A stretch of DNA of 64,000 bases from Desulfovibrio gilichinskyi (GCF_900177375.1 NZ_FWZU01000007.1:58657-122656); one strand, 5' to 3'; shown: positions 15,440 through 26,012, counted from the stretch's first letter. The notes: generated from the letters alone by a model not told the origin. Numbers and translations: made by a program.

Positions 15440-18400
15440 ATGGATATAAGTAAGACCCTCAGCGCAAAATTTTCCGGCATCTGGACCAGTCTGCGCAGAG
15501 CTGACGGGCAGCATAAGCTCTCTGATGAGGAACCACCTCTGCGTTCGAAGTTGTTCAGTAGCGACCAGATGGAGCAGCACGGCAAGGTACTTGCTGATTT
15601 GCACAAGCTGGATGCCGGACGTTCCCGGGATCGTCTGCTTGAACGTCTGACTGAGAACGAAACATTTCTGCTCGGTGTCCACACTCAGCTCACTGAAGAC
15701 GTGAAGAAAGGTCGCAGAATCTCACCCGCCGGAGAATGGCTGCTGGACAATTTTTATGTAATTGAGGAGCAAATCCGCACAGCCTGTCTTCACCTTCCAA
15801 AAGGGTACAGTCGTGAGTTGCCTTGTCTTACGAACGGCCAATCGGCTGGCCTACCGCGTGTATATGACCTTGCCTTGGAAAGCATTTCACATAGAGATGG
15901 TCAAGTGGACCAAGAGAGCCTGAAAAGTATAGTGAGCGGTTATCAATCCGTTATATCACTGCAATTGGGAGAACTATGGGCTATCCCGATCATGTTGCGT
16001 CTGGCTCTCGTTGAAAATCTGCGCAGGGTAGCCGCCAGCATTGCTGACCACAGAGCCAACCGCAACCGTGCTGAAGCTTGGGCCGACCAGATGATCAAAG
16101 TCGCTGTCAAACAGCCGCAAAACATGATTTTGACCCTCGCGGATATGGCTCGTTCCGACCCGCCTATGACGAGTCCGTTTGTTGCAGAGCTGTCTCGCCG
16201 CTTACTCGGCAAGGGGCCGGCTCTGGCTTTGCCGCTGACGTGGATCGAGCAGAGGCTGGCAGGAACCGGATTGACTATAGAGCAAATGGTATATTCGGAA
16301 AATCAGCAACAATCCACTGATCAGGCCTCAATAAGTAACAGCATCGGCAGTCTACGCCATCTCGGCATCATCGATTGGCAAGATTTCGTCGAGTCAACAA
16401 GTCTAGTCGAAAATATTCTGAATCATGACCCTTCCCAAGTATATGATACTATGGATTTCGCTACGCGTGACCGCTACCGGCATGTGTTGGAGAAAGTGGC
16501 AAAGAGAAGTCCGTTTTCCGAAGTCGAAGTGGCACATAAAATTATAGGGTTGGCCCGGGAAGGTGCAGCCCTTAACGGTAACGATGCCCTTACGGCCCAT
16601 GTCGGGTACTACCTTGTCGACAATGGTCTGACACCGCTAAAAAAGGAAACTCAGGTGCGTGACACGTGGTTTGAATCCCTGTGCGTGCTGAGTAAACGAT
16701 TTCCATTGTCACTTTACGGCAGCAGCATCCTGCTTTTGACTATTCTTTTTGCCGGAGGTTTCGCAGTAAAGGCGCAGGCCGACGGGCTGCGTGGCTGGTG
16801 GCTGGGGTTGATGTGCCTGCTTTTACTCATGTGCACCAGCCACCTGACGGTTACTCTGACTAACTGGCTGGTAACCCTGCTGGCTGCGCCGAACCTTTTG
16901 CCGCGTCTGGATTTTTCCAAAGGTATTCCTCAGGACCAACGCACTCTGGTTGTGGTTCCGACTATGCTAACCAGCGCTTCGGGTATTTTAGAATTGTCCA
17001 AGGCTTTAGAGGTCCGCTTTCTGTCCAACCGGGATAAGTATTTGCATTTCGGATTGCTCACAGATTTTCGTGATGCGGACGAGGAAACGCAGCCAGATGA
17101 CGCGGCTCTGCTGCGTCTAGCTCAACAATGCATAGAGGATCTGAACAAGCTTTACCATAGTACGACGGGAGACATTTTTTACCTGTTTCATCGGCCGCGT
17201 CGCTTTAATTCTCAGGAGCGGCTCTGGATGGGGTATGAGCGCAAACGCGGCAAACTGGCAGACTTAAACGGGCTGCTGCGGAGAGGCGTATCCGCTCCTT
17301 TTTCCTTAATGGTCGGTGATACAAGCATCCTGCGAGGAGTGAAATACGTCATCACTTTAGACACTGATACACAGCTGCCCCGCGACTGCGCCAGACAGTT
17401 TGTGGGCGCAATGGCGCATCCGCTAAATCGGCCACGTTATGACGTAAGCGGTCAGCGTGTGGTCGGCGGCTACGGTATTCTCCAGCCGAGGGTGGGAGCT
17501 ATCCTGTCCGGGATCAACCGGTCACGCTATGCGCGGATGTGTGCCAGCGAGATCGGTATCGACCCTTACACCCGCGCCGTTTCCGACGTATATCAGGACC
17601 TGTTCGGCGAAGGTTCGTTTATCGGCAAGGGCATCTACGAAGTCGAAGCCTTTGATCGCACCCTCGAGGGATGTTTTCCTGAGAACCACATTTTGAGTCA
17701 TGATTTGCTGGAGGGCTGCTATGCTAGATCCGGGCTTCTAAGTGACGTGCAGTTGTACGAGGAGTATCCGCCAAGTTACGATGCAGACGTGAAACGCAGG
17801 ATGCGCTGGATCCGCGGAGATTGGCAGATCGCACGCTGGCTGTGGTTCTGGGTTCCAGACGCTGACGCGAGTTTGCGGAAAAATCCGATTTCCCTCCTGT
17901 CTCGTTGGAAGATCATGGACAACCTGCGGCGTAGCCTTACGTCCGCAGCTCTGACTCTGCTCCTGCTGTCCGGGTGGACCCTTCTGGGCACAGCCTGGTT
18001 CTGGACTTTGACAGTCTGTTCCATCATTCTGCTGCCCTCGATCCTTGTTGCGGCTCAAAGTGCGCTGCAAAAACCAGCTGACCTGTCTCTAAGACAGCAT
18101 CTCGTTGCGGCAATCGGCTTGCTGCCTAAACATTTCGCTCAGGCTGCATTCACCCTGATTTGTTTGCCATATGAAGCTTTTTACAGCTTGAATGCCTTGG
18201 CAAGCGCTATCTGGCGGATGCTCGTCAGGCACAGAGGGCTCCTGGAGTGGGAGGCTTCCGGTGGGGGGGATGGAAAAAGCCGCATCGATCTCATAAGCTC
18301 GTACCGGACAATGTGGTTCGGACCGTTTGTCGCCGTAGCAACGGCCCTTGTCCTTGCCGCAACAAATCAGGTTGTCCTTCTAGCCGCGGGGCCAGTGCTG

Positions 18401-21400
18401 TTTCTGTGGTTTATCTCTCCGATCGTGGTCTGGTGGATCAGTCTTCCGCTTACTCGCCGTCAGGAGCGGCTTACGGAAGTTCAGATCCTGTTTCTGCATA
18501 GAATCGCCCGCAAAACATGGAGATTTTTCGAAACCTTTGTCGGGCCGGATGATAACTTTCTGCCTCCGGATAACTTTCAAGAACAGCCCAAAGCTGTCAT
18601 CGCGCATCGCACCTCACCCACGAATATGGGGCTGGCTCTCTTGGCGAATCTTTCCGCGTACGATTTCGGTTTCATCTCTTGCGGCCGACTGGTAGAGCGT
18701 TCCATGCAGACTCTGGAGGCTATGGAGCGGCTGGACCGACACGAGGGCCATTTTTTTAACTGGTATGATACCCAGACGTTACAGCCACTTTTGCCTCGCT
18801 ATATTTCCTCCGTCGACTCCGGGAATCTGGCCGGACATCTCCTGACTTTACGCGCCGGTTTGCTAACCTTACCGGTGGACAAGGTCATCTCTCCGAAGCT
18901 GTTTGAAAGTTTGAGTAACACTCTGTCCATCGCCATGGAAGACCTGCCGGAAGCTTTGAAGGTATCTGCACAAACCCCATTGGCTGCCATGAGTAAGGAT
19001 ATGGCTTCTGCCGTGCAAAATCGGCCAGTCTCTTTGAAAGCCACACGGTTGTATCTGGAGAAGTTGCTTGCTGCCGTATCGATGATCGAAGGAAGCCCGC
19101 AGTTCACGGATGTCTCCCCTGATAATGTATTTTTGTCTTGGCTTCAGGACTTTGCCGTTCAATGCCGGGACGTCCTGAACGAGCTGGACCTGCTGGCTCC
19201 GTGGACGGCCTCCTCCATTGAATTAAGTCAAGAATTGGAATTTCTGGACGAGATCCCGACATTGAGTGGCCTAGCTACAATGAAAACCAAAGTCGGGGTT
19301 TTTGCAACCACGGCGCAGGACATACAACTTGACAGCATGGTTGCATCTGCCAGCCGACATGCCGAATCCAGAATGGCAACTCTAAGCGCATTGGCTAGGA
19401 GCTGTGGCGACCTTGCTCAAATGGAGTACGGATTCCTGTACGATAAGGCGCGGCATTTGCTGGCTATCGGCTACAATGTGGACGAGCGTCGCAGAGATCA
19501 AAGTTATTACGATCTGCTAGCCTCGGAGGCTCGCTTAGCCACTTTCGTGGCCATCGCTCAAGGCCAACTGCCACAGGAAAGCTGGTTCGCTTTTGGACGG
19601 TTGCTTACCTCTGCCGGTGGGGACCCGATTTTGCTCTCTTGGAGTGGTTCAATGTTTGAATATCTGATGCCCAACTTGGTCATGCCCAGTTATGCCAATA
19701 CCTTGCTCGATCAAACTTGCAAGGCCGCCGTGGCACGGCAAATAGATTACGGCAGGAAGCGCGGTGTGGCTTGGGGTATTTCGGAATGCGGTTATAATGC
19801 CATAGACGTGCACCAAAATTATCAGTACCGCGCATTCGGCGTACCAGGCTTGGGACTCAAGCGAGGTTTGGCCGAGGACCTGATTATTGCGCCATATGCG
19901 ACTGCTCTGGCTCTTCTAGTGGCTCCGCAAGAGGCCTGCCGGAACCTTGAGCGCTTAACCGGCGAAGGTGTTGAGACCAGTTACGGCTTTTACGAAGCTG
20001 TAGACTACACCCCGTCGCGTCTGCCACGCGGACAGACACGGGCTGTGGTCAAATCTTTTATGGCCCATCATCAAGGCATGAGCTTTTTGTCCTTGGCCGC
20101 GGTACTGCTTGATCATCCGATGCAGCGGCGCTTCGAGTCAGATGTCAGGTTCATGGCAACCCTTCCTCTGCTTCAGGAGCGTATTCCACAATCCGCAGCG
20201 TTTTACGCCCATACTACAGAACTTGCCGAGCTTCACCTCGCAACGAGTTCTGCGGATACTCCCATGCGTTTCTACGACACTCCCGACACGCCGAGTCCGG
20301 AGGTGCAACTGCTGTCCAACGGGCATTATCATGTAATGGTCACCAATGCCGGAGGAGGTTACAGCCGCTGGGAAGACACCGCTGTGACCCGTTGGCGCGA
20401 GGATTCCACTTGTGATAATTGGGGCACATTCTGCTATCTGCGAGATGTGGACAGTCGTGAGTACTGGTCCACAACCCATCAGCCTACACTCAAACATTCG
20501 AAACATTTCGAGGCGATTTTCTCGGAAGGCAAAGCTGAATTCCAGTGCCGTGAGCATGACTATGACGCGTATACTGAGATAGCAGTCTCGCCAGAGGATG
20601 ATATTGAGTTGCGCCGACTGCGTATCACCAACCGCTCCCGCAAGCGCCGGGTCATTGATGTGACCAGTTACGCAGAAGTTGTTCTGGCACCGCAGGCGGC
20701 AGATGCTTTGCATCCGGCTTTCAGCAATCTGTTTATCCAGACTGAGATCATTCGCAAACATCAGGCCATTCTCTGCACCCGCAGACCGCGTTCCCAGATG
20801 GAAGAGCCTCCATTCATGTTACATATGATGGCCGTACACGGCTCCGAGGCTAACAATGCATCCTATGAAACAGATCGCATGCGTTTTATCGGCCGTGGCA
20901 ATACAACTGCCAACCCTTTGGCATTGCATGCTGACTTGAAGGATTATTCAGATTCGCTCTCGGACAGTGAAGGATCTGTTTTAGATCCAATTGCCGCCAT
21001 CCGTCAGCGGATAACCCTTGAACCGGGAGAATTCGTAACCATTGATATGATCTACGGCATTTCGAAAACCCGTGAAGCGACCCTTGGATTGATGGAAAAA
21101 TATCAGGATTATCGCATGGCTGATCGCATTTTCGACCTGGCCTGGACCCACAGTCAGGTACAGTTGCGCCAATTGAATGCATCGGAGGCCGAAGCTCAAC
21201 TCTACGGAAGGCTGGCCGGTTCTATTCTATACGCAAATGCGGCGCTCCGAGCCGATGCGGAAGTACTCATCAAGAACCATCGCGGGCAATCCGGACTCTG
21301 GGGATATTCCGTTTCCGGAGATCTGCCCATAGTTCTTTTGCAGATCGAGGATGTGGCCAACATTGAGTTGGTGCGGCAGCTGGTGCAGGCCCACGCCTAT

Positions 21401-24178
21401 TGGAGGCTCAAAGGGCTGGCTGTGGACCTGGTGATTTGGAATGAGGATCACGGCGGCTATAGGCAAATCCTCCACGACCAGATTATGGGGCTCATTGCCG
21501 CAGGAACCAAGGTCGGCTTGCCCGAACGTTCAGGCGGAATATTCGTCCGCCCTGCGGATCGTATTGCTGAAGAGGATCGTATCCTGTTCCAGGCCGTGGC
21601 TCGAACTGTCATTACCGATAGCAGAGGAACGTTGGCGGAACAGATAGACGGTCGCAGTCTGACTGAAATAGCTATACCTCATCTCGTCCCTACACGCCCC
21701 CTGAAGGCAGCTTCTCTCGCCGTGGCCCCGCTGCCGCGTCAGGATCTGAGTTTTTCCAATGGCATTGGCGGCTTCACTCCGGATGGTCGTGAATATGTCA
21801 TCACCACGGCCCAAGGGCAACTGACGCCAACTCCCTGGATTAACGTGCTGGCCAACCCGAATTTCGGCAGCATTATCTCTGAGAGCGGCATGGCCAGTAC
21901 TTGGAGCGAGAATGCTCATGAATTTCGCCTGACCCCTTGGAGTAACGACCCAGTCAGCGATTCGCGAGGCGAGGCCTTCTACCTCCGAGATGAGGAACGC
22001 GGCCACTTCTGGTCTCCAACTCCACTTCCATGTCCCGGGACCACGCCTTACGTCACCCGTCACGGCTTCGGTTACAGTGTCTTTGAGCACTCCGAACGCG
22101 GTATCGCTACTGAACTATGGGTATACGTGGCCCTCGATGCTGCTATCAAATTCGCAGTGCTGAAAGTGCGAAACGAGTTGGGCAGATCCCGCAGGCTCTC
22201 GGCTACAGGATATGCCGAATGGGTTTTGGGTGATTTGCGCAGCAAAACAGCCGAGCACGTGGTGTCAGAAATTGATCAGAGCAGTGGTGCGCTCTTTGCC
22301 CGTAACTCCTACAATACGGAGTTTAACGGCAGGACAGCGTTCTTCGATGTAGACGAAACCTCGCGCACTGTGAGCGGTGACAGAATGGAATTTCTGGGCC
22401 GTGGCGGTACGCTGAGTGCCCCGGCCGCCATGACCCGCATCAGGCTTTCCGGCAGGGTGGGGGCCGCCTTAGATCCATGCGCAGCCATTCAGGTGGTATT
22501 TGATCTGGAACCAGGGCAGGAACGGGAGATAGTCTTCCGGCTCGGAGTTGGAAGTGACGTTGAGGACGCCAGACGTATTGTTCAACAATTCCGAGGACCC
22601 GCCGCTGCACGTACTGCTCTGGATAAGGTCTGGGAGCACTGGACGCATACTCTTGGAGCGGTGAATGTGGAGACACCGGATCAGGCCTTAAATCTTCTGG
22701 CCAACGGTTGGGCCCTCTATCAAACTCTGACCTGCCGTCTCTGGGCTCGCTGTGCCACCTATCAATCCGGTGGAGCCTTCGGCTTCCGTGATCAGTTGCA
22801 GGATGTTATGGCTCTTATTTACGCTCGGCCGCAGCTGGTGCGTGACCACTTGTTGCTATGTGCAAGCCGTCAGTTCGAGGAAGGCGACGTGCAGCACTGG
22901 TGGCATCCGCCAACAGGCCGAGGTGTGCGCACCAAATGTTCCGACGATTACCTATGGTTACCGCGCGCCGTGTCTTGTTACATACGTGCCACCGGGGACT
23001 CCGGAGTACTTGACGAACTCGTGGGCTTTTTACAGGGCCGAATGTTGAAGGCTGACGAAGAATCCTACTATGATATGCCCGGAAACTCCGAAGAGGTGAC
23101 CAGTCTATATGATCACTGTACCAGAGCTATCGCACACGGCCTACGCTTCGGCACACATGGCCTTCCGCTAATGGGGTCCGGAGATTGGAACGACGGCATG
23201 GACCTTGTTGGACGGGACGGTACAGGCGAGAGTGTGTGGCTGGGGTTCTTCCTTTATGACGTGCTTATGGATTTTGTCGTGATTGCCCGCGCTCATGAAG
23301 ACGAACTTTTTGCCAAACGCTGCGATGATGAGGCTGCGGAACTGCGAAAAAACATCAATGCCAACGGCTGGGACGGTGAGTGGTATCGCCGCGCTTATTT
23401 TGACGACGGGACCCCGCTCGGTTCTATGACAAACCAAGAGTGTCAGATTGATTCTATTGCCCAAAGCTGGTCCGTGCTTTCCGGAGCCGGGGAACCCGAG
23501 CGTTCGCGTCGGGGCATGGAAGCGGTGGACCAACATCTGGTGCGTCGCGAGCAGGGGTTGGTCCAGTTGCTGTCTCCGCCTTTCGATACTTCACCGCTGA
23601 ATCCCGGATACATTAAGGGGTATGTCCCGGGGGTGCGGGAAAATGGAGGGCAGTACACGCATGCGGCTATATGGGCGGCTATGGCCTTTGCAAAACTGGG
23701 TGACAATCGCCGTGCATGGGAACTCTTCGGCATCATCAACCCAATGAACCATGCACGTACAGCCGAGCAAGTCGCTATTTACAAAGTTGAACCATACGTC
23801 ATGGCCGCTGATATCTATGCGGTTGTGCCTCATATAGGCCGCGGCGGTTGGACTTGGTACACCGGTTCTGCGGCATGGATGTACAGGTTTATGATGGAAT
23901 CGCTCCTCGGTCTCAGGCTTGAGGTGGATCATCTGCGTTTCGAGCCATGTTTACCGCCGGAGTGGACAGGATTCACCATACACTATCGCTACCGGGGAAC
24001 AGTCTTTCATATCAAGGTAATGCAGGTTACGGGAGAAAGCGGAGAAGTGCGTGCGAGCTTGGATCAAATACCGCAGCAGGGCGGTTGCATTCCTCTGACT
24101 GATGATCATAAGGAACATTGGGCTGAGGTGTTGATTCCCATTTCGCAAAAGAGTGTCGCAAGTGAAGTTTCAGGTTGA
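15440..24178 (+). CDS. ndvB: Cyclic beta-1,2-glucan synthase (NdvB/ChvB family)
   Basis: 2912 residues, the full length expected for the family. Order: N-terminal helical region (1-420); membrane helices about 422-478; GT84 glucosyltransferase region with TLDTDTQLPRDC near 637 and a membrane-helix cluster at 830-875 and 957-1003; glycoamylase-like domain about 1290-1540 (GISECGYNAIDVHQNYQYR); two GH94-type beta-sandwich domains (about 1610-1890 and 2125-2375); and a C-terminal alpha/alpha barrel with GSGDWNDGMDLVG near 2580. The enzyme makes cyclic beta-1,2-glucan on the inner membrane from UDP-glucose; the GH94 part sets chain length by phosphorolysis. Such glucans act in hypo-osmotic adaptation in the periplasm of Alphaproteobacteria. 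It is a single-gene transcript with no frameshifts, and its last residues touch an IS3 remnant (24162 onward). Confidence 0.95.
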   Translation: MDISKTLSAKFSGIWTSLRRADGQHKLSDEEPPLRSKLFSSDQMEQHGKVLADLHKLDAGRSRDRLLERLTENETFLLGVHTQLTEDVKKGRRISPAGEWLLDNFYVIEEQIRTACLHLPKGYSRELPCLTNGQSAGLPRVYDLALESISHRDGQVDQESLKSIVSGYQSVISLQLGELWAIPIMLRLALVENLRRVAASIADHRANRNRAEAWADQMIKVAVKQPQNMILTLADMARSDPPMTSPFVAELSRRLLGKGPALALPLTWIEQRLAGTGLTIEQMVYSENQQQSTDQASISNSIGSLRHLGIIDWQDFVESTSLVENILNHDPSQVYDTMDFATRDRYRHVLEKVAKRSPFSEVEVAHKIIGLAREGAALNGNDALTAHVGYYLVDNGLTPLKKETQVRDTWFESLCVLSKRFPLSLYGSSILLLTILFAGGFAVKAQADGLRGWWLGLMCLLLLMCTSHLTVTLTNWLVTLLAAPNLLPRLDFSKGIPQDQRTLVVVPTMLTSASGILELSKALEVRFLSNRDKYLHFGLLTDFRDADEETQPDDAALLRLAQQCIEDLNKLYHSTTGDIFYLFHRPRRFNSQERLWMGYERKRGKLADLNGLLRRGVSAPFSLMVGDTSILRGVKYVITLDTDTQLPRDCARQFVGAMAHPLNRPRYDVSGQRVVGGYGILQPRVGAILSGINRSRYARMCASEIGIDPYTRAVSDVYQDLFGEGSFIGKGIYEVEAFDRTLEGCFPENHILSHDLLEGCYARSGLLSDVQLYEEYPPSYDADVKRRMRWIRGDWQIARWLWFWVPDADASLRKNPISLLSRWKIMDNLRRSLTSAALTLLLLSGWTLLGTAWFWTLTVCSIILLPSILVAAQSALQKPADLSLRQHLVAAIGLLPKHFAQAAFTLICLPYEAFYSLNALASAIWRMLVRHRGLLEWEASGGGDGKSRIDLISSYRTMWFGPFVAVATALVLAATNQVVLLAAGPVLFLWFISPIVVWWISLPLTRRQERLTEVQILFLHRIARKTWRFFETFVGPDDNFLPPDNFQEQPKAVIAHRTSPTNMGLALLANLSAYDFGFISCGRLVERSMQTLEAMERLDRHEGHFFNWYDTQTLQPLLPRYISSVDSGNLAGHLLTLRAGLLTLPVDKVISPKLFESLSNTLSIAMEDLPEALKVSAQTPLAAMSKDMASAVQNRPVSLKATRLYLEKLLAAVSMIEGSPQFTDVSPDNVFLSWLQDFAVQCRDVLNELDLLAPWTASSIELSQELEFLDEIPTLSGLATMKTKVGVFATTAQDIQLDSMVASASRHAESRMATLSALARSCGDLAQMEYGFLYDKARHLLAIGYNVDERRRDQSYYDLLASEARLATFVAIAQGQLPQESWFAFGRLLTSAGGDPILLSWSGSMFEYLMPNLVMPSYANTLLDQTCKAAVARQIDYGRKRGVAWGISECGYNAIDVHQNYQYRAFGVPGLGLKRGLAEDLIIAPYATALALLVAPQEACRNLERLTGEGVETSYGFYEAVDYTPSRLPRGQTRAVVKSFMAHHQGMSFLSLAAVLLDHPMQRRFESDVRFMATLPLLQERIPQSAAFYAHTTELAELHLATSSADTPMRFYDTPDTPSPEVQLLSNGHYHVMVTNAGGGYSRWEDTAVTRWREDSTCDNWGTFCYLRDVDSREYWSTTHQPTLKHSKHFEAIFSEGKAEFQCREHDYDAYTEIAVSPEDDIELRRLRITNRSRKRRVIDVTSYAEVVLAPQAADALHPAFSNLFIQTEIIRKHQAILCTRRPRSQMEEPPFMLHMMAVHGSEANNASYETDRMRFIGRGNTTANPLALHADLKDYSDSLSDSEGSVLDPIAAIRQRITLEPGEFVTIDMIYGISKTREATLGLMEKYQDYRMADRIFDLAWTHSQVQLRQLNASEAEAQLYGRLAGSILYANAALRADAEVLIKNHRGQSGLWGYSVSGDLPIVLLQIEDVANIELVRQLVQAHAYWRLKGLAVDLVIWNEDHGGYRQILHDQIMGLIAAGTKVGLPERSGGIFVRPADRIAEEDRILFQAVARTVITDSRGTLAEQIDGRSLTEIAIPHLVPTRPLKAASLAVAPLPRQDLSFSNGIGGFTPDGREYVITTAQGQLTPTPWINVLANPNFGSIISESGMASTWSENAHEFRLTPWSNDPVSDSRGEAFYLRDEERGHFWSPTPLPCPGTTPYVTRHGFGYSVFEHSERGIATELWVYVALDAAIKFAVLKVRNELGRSRRLSATGYAEWVLGDLRSKTAEHVVSEIDQSSGALFARNSYNTEFNGRTAFFDVDETSRTVSGDRMEFLGRGGTLSAPAAMTRIRLSGRVGAALDPCAAIQVVFDLEPGQEREIVFRLGVGSDVEDARRIVQQFRGPAAARTALDKVWEHWTHTLGAVNVETPDQALNLLANGWALYQTLTCRLWARCATYQSGGAFGFRDQLQDVMALIYARPQLVRDHLLLCASRQFEEGDVQHWWHPPTGRGVRTKCSDDYLWLPRAVSCYIRATGDSGVLDELVGFLQGRMLKADEESYYDMPGNSEEVTSLYDHCTRAIAHGLRFGTHGLPLMGSGDWNDGMDLVGRDGTGESVWLGFFLYDVLMDFVVIARAHEDELFAKRCDDEAAELRKNINANGWDGEWYRRAYFDDGTPLGSMTNQECQIDSIAQSWSVLSGAGEPERSRRGMEAVDQHLVRREQGLVQLLSPPFDTSPLNPGYIKGYVPGVRENGGQYTHAAIWAAMAFAKLGDNRRAWELFGIINPMNHARTAEQVAIYKVEPYVMAADIYAVVPHIGRGGWTWYTGSAAWMYRFMMESLLGLRLEVDHLRFEPCLPPEWTGFTIHYRYRGTVFHIKVMQVTGESGEVRASLDQIPQQGGCIPLTDDHKEHWAEVLIPISQKSVASEVSG

Positions 24179-24305
24179 AATCGGAACAAAACTTAGCGAT
24201 GTCTGCCGCAAAATAGGTATATCTGAGATCACTTTTTACAACCAGAAGAAGAAATTCCAACCCCAGAAGGATACTGTTAATTCAAGTTCTGACCAAGAGA
24301 GATAA
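24162..24305 (+). pseudogene. IS3-family OrfA remnant
   Basis: In a frame different from ndvB, codons from 24162 read KFQVEIGTKLSDVCRKIGIS then EITFYNQKKKF, ending at a TAA at 24303. This is the helix-turn-helix core of IS3-family OrfA (pattern VSD-CRK-GISEATFYNWKKKYGG); W is replaced by Q and GG is lost. N- and C-terminal parts of OrfA and all of OrfB are missing. It overlaps the last 17 bases of the ndvB frame, so the element fused to the 3' end of ndvB. Confidence 0.75.
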
Positions 24306-24324
24306 ATCATAAGAAAAGCTATTA

Positions 24325-24582
24325 TTGCAAAACGTTGCGGAGGAGAATAACGAGAAGGTCATAGCCCATAAGGAAGGGCATAAATATTATGCCTTTCACG
24401 TCATTTGCCACATCGACAAGGAATATCTGCTTCCCGTCGGCATTACCGTGTATGATGGAAAAGAGGTTCTTCTGGAGAATTACAGTTACAAGGACGTCAA
24501 GATAAACTCCGGCCTTACTGACATGGATTTTTCAAGAAAAAATCTAGACTATAAAATCTCAATCCAGCCGTCTTCCCCTTGA
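24325..24582 (+). pseudogene. DUF1571 remnant with internal deletion
   Basis: 85 codons from a TTG. The frame reads ENNEKVIAHK (matching residues 124-132 of the intact DUF1571 protein at 2396-3208), then jumps directly to EGHKYYAFHVICHIDKEYLL and the rest of the C-terminal 60 residues, including KINSGLTDMDF. About 75 middle residues and the whole N-terminal half are missing. Orientation is opposite to the intact copy. Nucleotide similarity is high in the shared part but not perfect, so this is a diverged copy rather than a recent one. Confidence 0.88.
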
Positions 24583-24727
24583 GCGGAATGATGTTTGCCA
24601 AAGTCATTAACGTAAAACGGCTTTCTCTCAAGTGAAAACGTTACGACCTCAGTGTTGTTCAGATTGTATGGAGTTGTTGAGCTATAAGATGTTTTTCAGT
24701 AAAGAACTTTATTTTTTAAATGCAACA

Positions 24728-25294
24728 TTAGACCTCCGAAAATACAAGGGTACCAAATTTTTGAGTAAAGGTCTTTATTACTCTCCCACAAATATACCGT
24801 TTAACTGTGATTTTATGAGGAATTATATTGAGTTTTTCACTGATAACTTCACCAATTTTGGTCAATCGGCAGCCGCACTGGCAAATTTTATCTTCTTCAG
24901 GAATATCGTGAATGATTTCTTCACGAGGAAAATCTTCGGGGATGGATTTACGACCTTTCTTGCGGGCGTAGGCTTTAACCGTGATGTCTTCGGCAGCTTC
25001 AGACCCTTTAAGAACCTCAGAATCTTCCTGCTTTGCAACCAATTCAGCCTCATCAAAAAGGCTGTATTGCTGTTCCTCGCGCTCCGATTTTCTCTGCTTT
25101 TCTGATTTTTTAGCAAAATAAAGAGTTTTAAGAAGTTTAACTTGCTCAGTGAGTTCTTCTATTACGGAGTGGCTATCGGAAAGTTGCTGATCTTGCTCAT
25201 CTATTCTTTTTTGACTCTCGGAAAGTTTCTCTCCAAGAGCACTTATAAGCTCTTGCAGAGCTTCTGGATCATTGGTCAAGTCGGCTATGCTCAT
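24728..25294 (-). pseudogene. IS66 transposase (TnpC), truncated
   Basis: 188 codons of a protein normally about 500 long. Present: an N-terminal leucine-zipper-like helix (residues 10-65, LGEKLSESQKRIDEQDQQL), the Lys-rich segment (FAKKSEKQRKSE), the C.CG zinc-finger-like region (CQCGCRLTKIGE) and KITVKRYICG. The catalytic DDE domain is absent; after ICG the frame runs into unrelated sequence. So the element cannot move itself. Confidence 0.85.
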
Positions 25295-25344
25295 GATGCT
25301 GAATTCTATCTAATTAGCACACAAATATCAATTAATTTAAGATA

Positions 25345-25698
25345 TTAAAGTATGTTCTTATAACTTAAACGAGGATGTCCTTTTACCTGCATTGGATCAA
25401 GACCATCTAGAATCCAGCGAAATTGTCGATGGCTGAATTCAAGTACTTCCTGTTCCGACTCTGGCCAAAAGAAACGATGTTTTTCAAGACGTTTTTGCCA
25501 CAAGCAAAAGCCATTGTTATCCCAGTACAAAACCTTAATGCTCGTACGTCCGCGATTGCAGAAGACAAAGAAACTGCCGGTGAACAACTCTAGATCCAGA
25601 TGATCAGCGACCATAATCGAGAGTCCGTTGACGGCCTTACGCATGTCAGTTGCGCCCAGAACGATGAATACCTGCGCTTTTGATTCCACGGGGAGCAT
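25345..25698 (-). CDS. tnpB: IS66 family TnpB (Orf2)
   Basis: 117 residues with the IS66 Orf2 signature: GATDMRKAVNGLSIMV near the start, FVFCNRGRTSIKVLYWDNNG in the middle and a WP segment at the end. Accessory protein required for IS66 transposition, exact role unclear. Its start overlaps the stop of tnpA by one base (TAATG), the usual coupling in IS66. It appears intact. Confidence 0.92.
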   Translation of the reverse strand: MLPVESKAQVFIVLGATDMRKAVNGLSIMVADHLDLELFTGSFFVFCNRGRTSIKVLYWDNNGFCLWQKRLEKHRFFWPESEQEVLEFSHRQFRWILDGLDPMQVKGHPRLSYKNIL

Positions 25699-26012
25699 TA
25701 GAAGGCAATCACTTCAAGTAGCCGCTTCAAAGTGCGCTGGCAAAAATCAGGTTCAATTTCTAAACTGAATATTCCAGATACACAAAGTTTTCTCGGTTTA
25801 CAGTTCTGCTTCGGTTCTTCCAGTCGGGACACGATGTGTGGAACTGGAATAACTTTCTGAGGTTCTGCTGCCACAGAAATTTTGCGCTTATTATACCCGA
25901 AACCTTTGTATGAAAGACAGTGCTTGCGGCAATATTCAGCTTGAGAAAGACCACTGTTTTCCCATGCTGCAATATGCTCTTTCCAGAGACATTGCTTGCT
26001 TGTCATATTCAT
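25698..26012 (-). CDS. tnpA: IS66 family TnpA (Orf1)
   Basis: 104 residues. The N-terminal half holds a helix-turn-helix of the IS66/IS3 OrfA type (WENSGLSQAEYCRKHCLSY). A short basic segment and a C-terminal strand follow (VSGIFSLEIEPDF). AAGGAGG lies before the ATG. First gene of the element; appears intact. Confidence 0.9.
   Translation of the reverse strand: MNMTSKQCLWKEHIAAWENSGLSQAEYCRKHCLSYKGFGYNKRKISVAAEPQKVIPVPHIVSRLEEPKQNCKPRKLCVSGIFSLEIEPDFCQRTLKRLLEVIAF

Noticed and set aside
24632..25105. Plus-strand frame of 157 codons
   Set aside because: It is the reverse of the IS66 tnpC remnant, and its composition is not protein-like.
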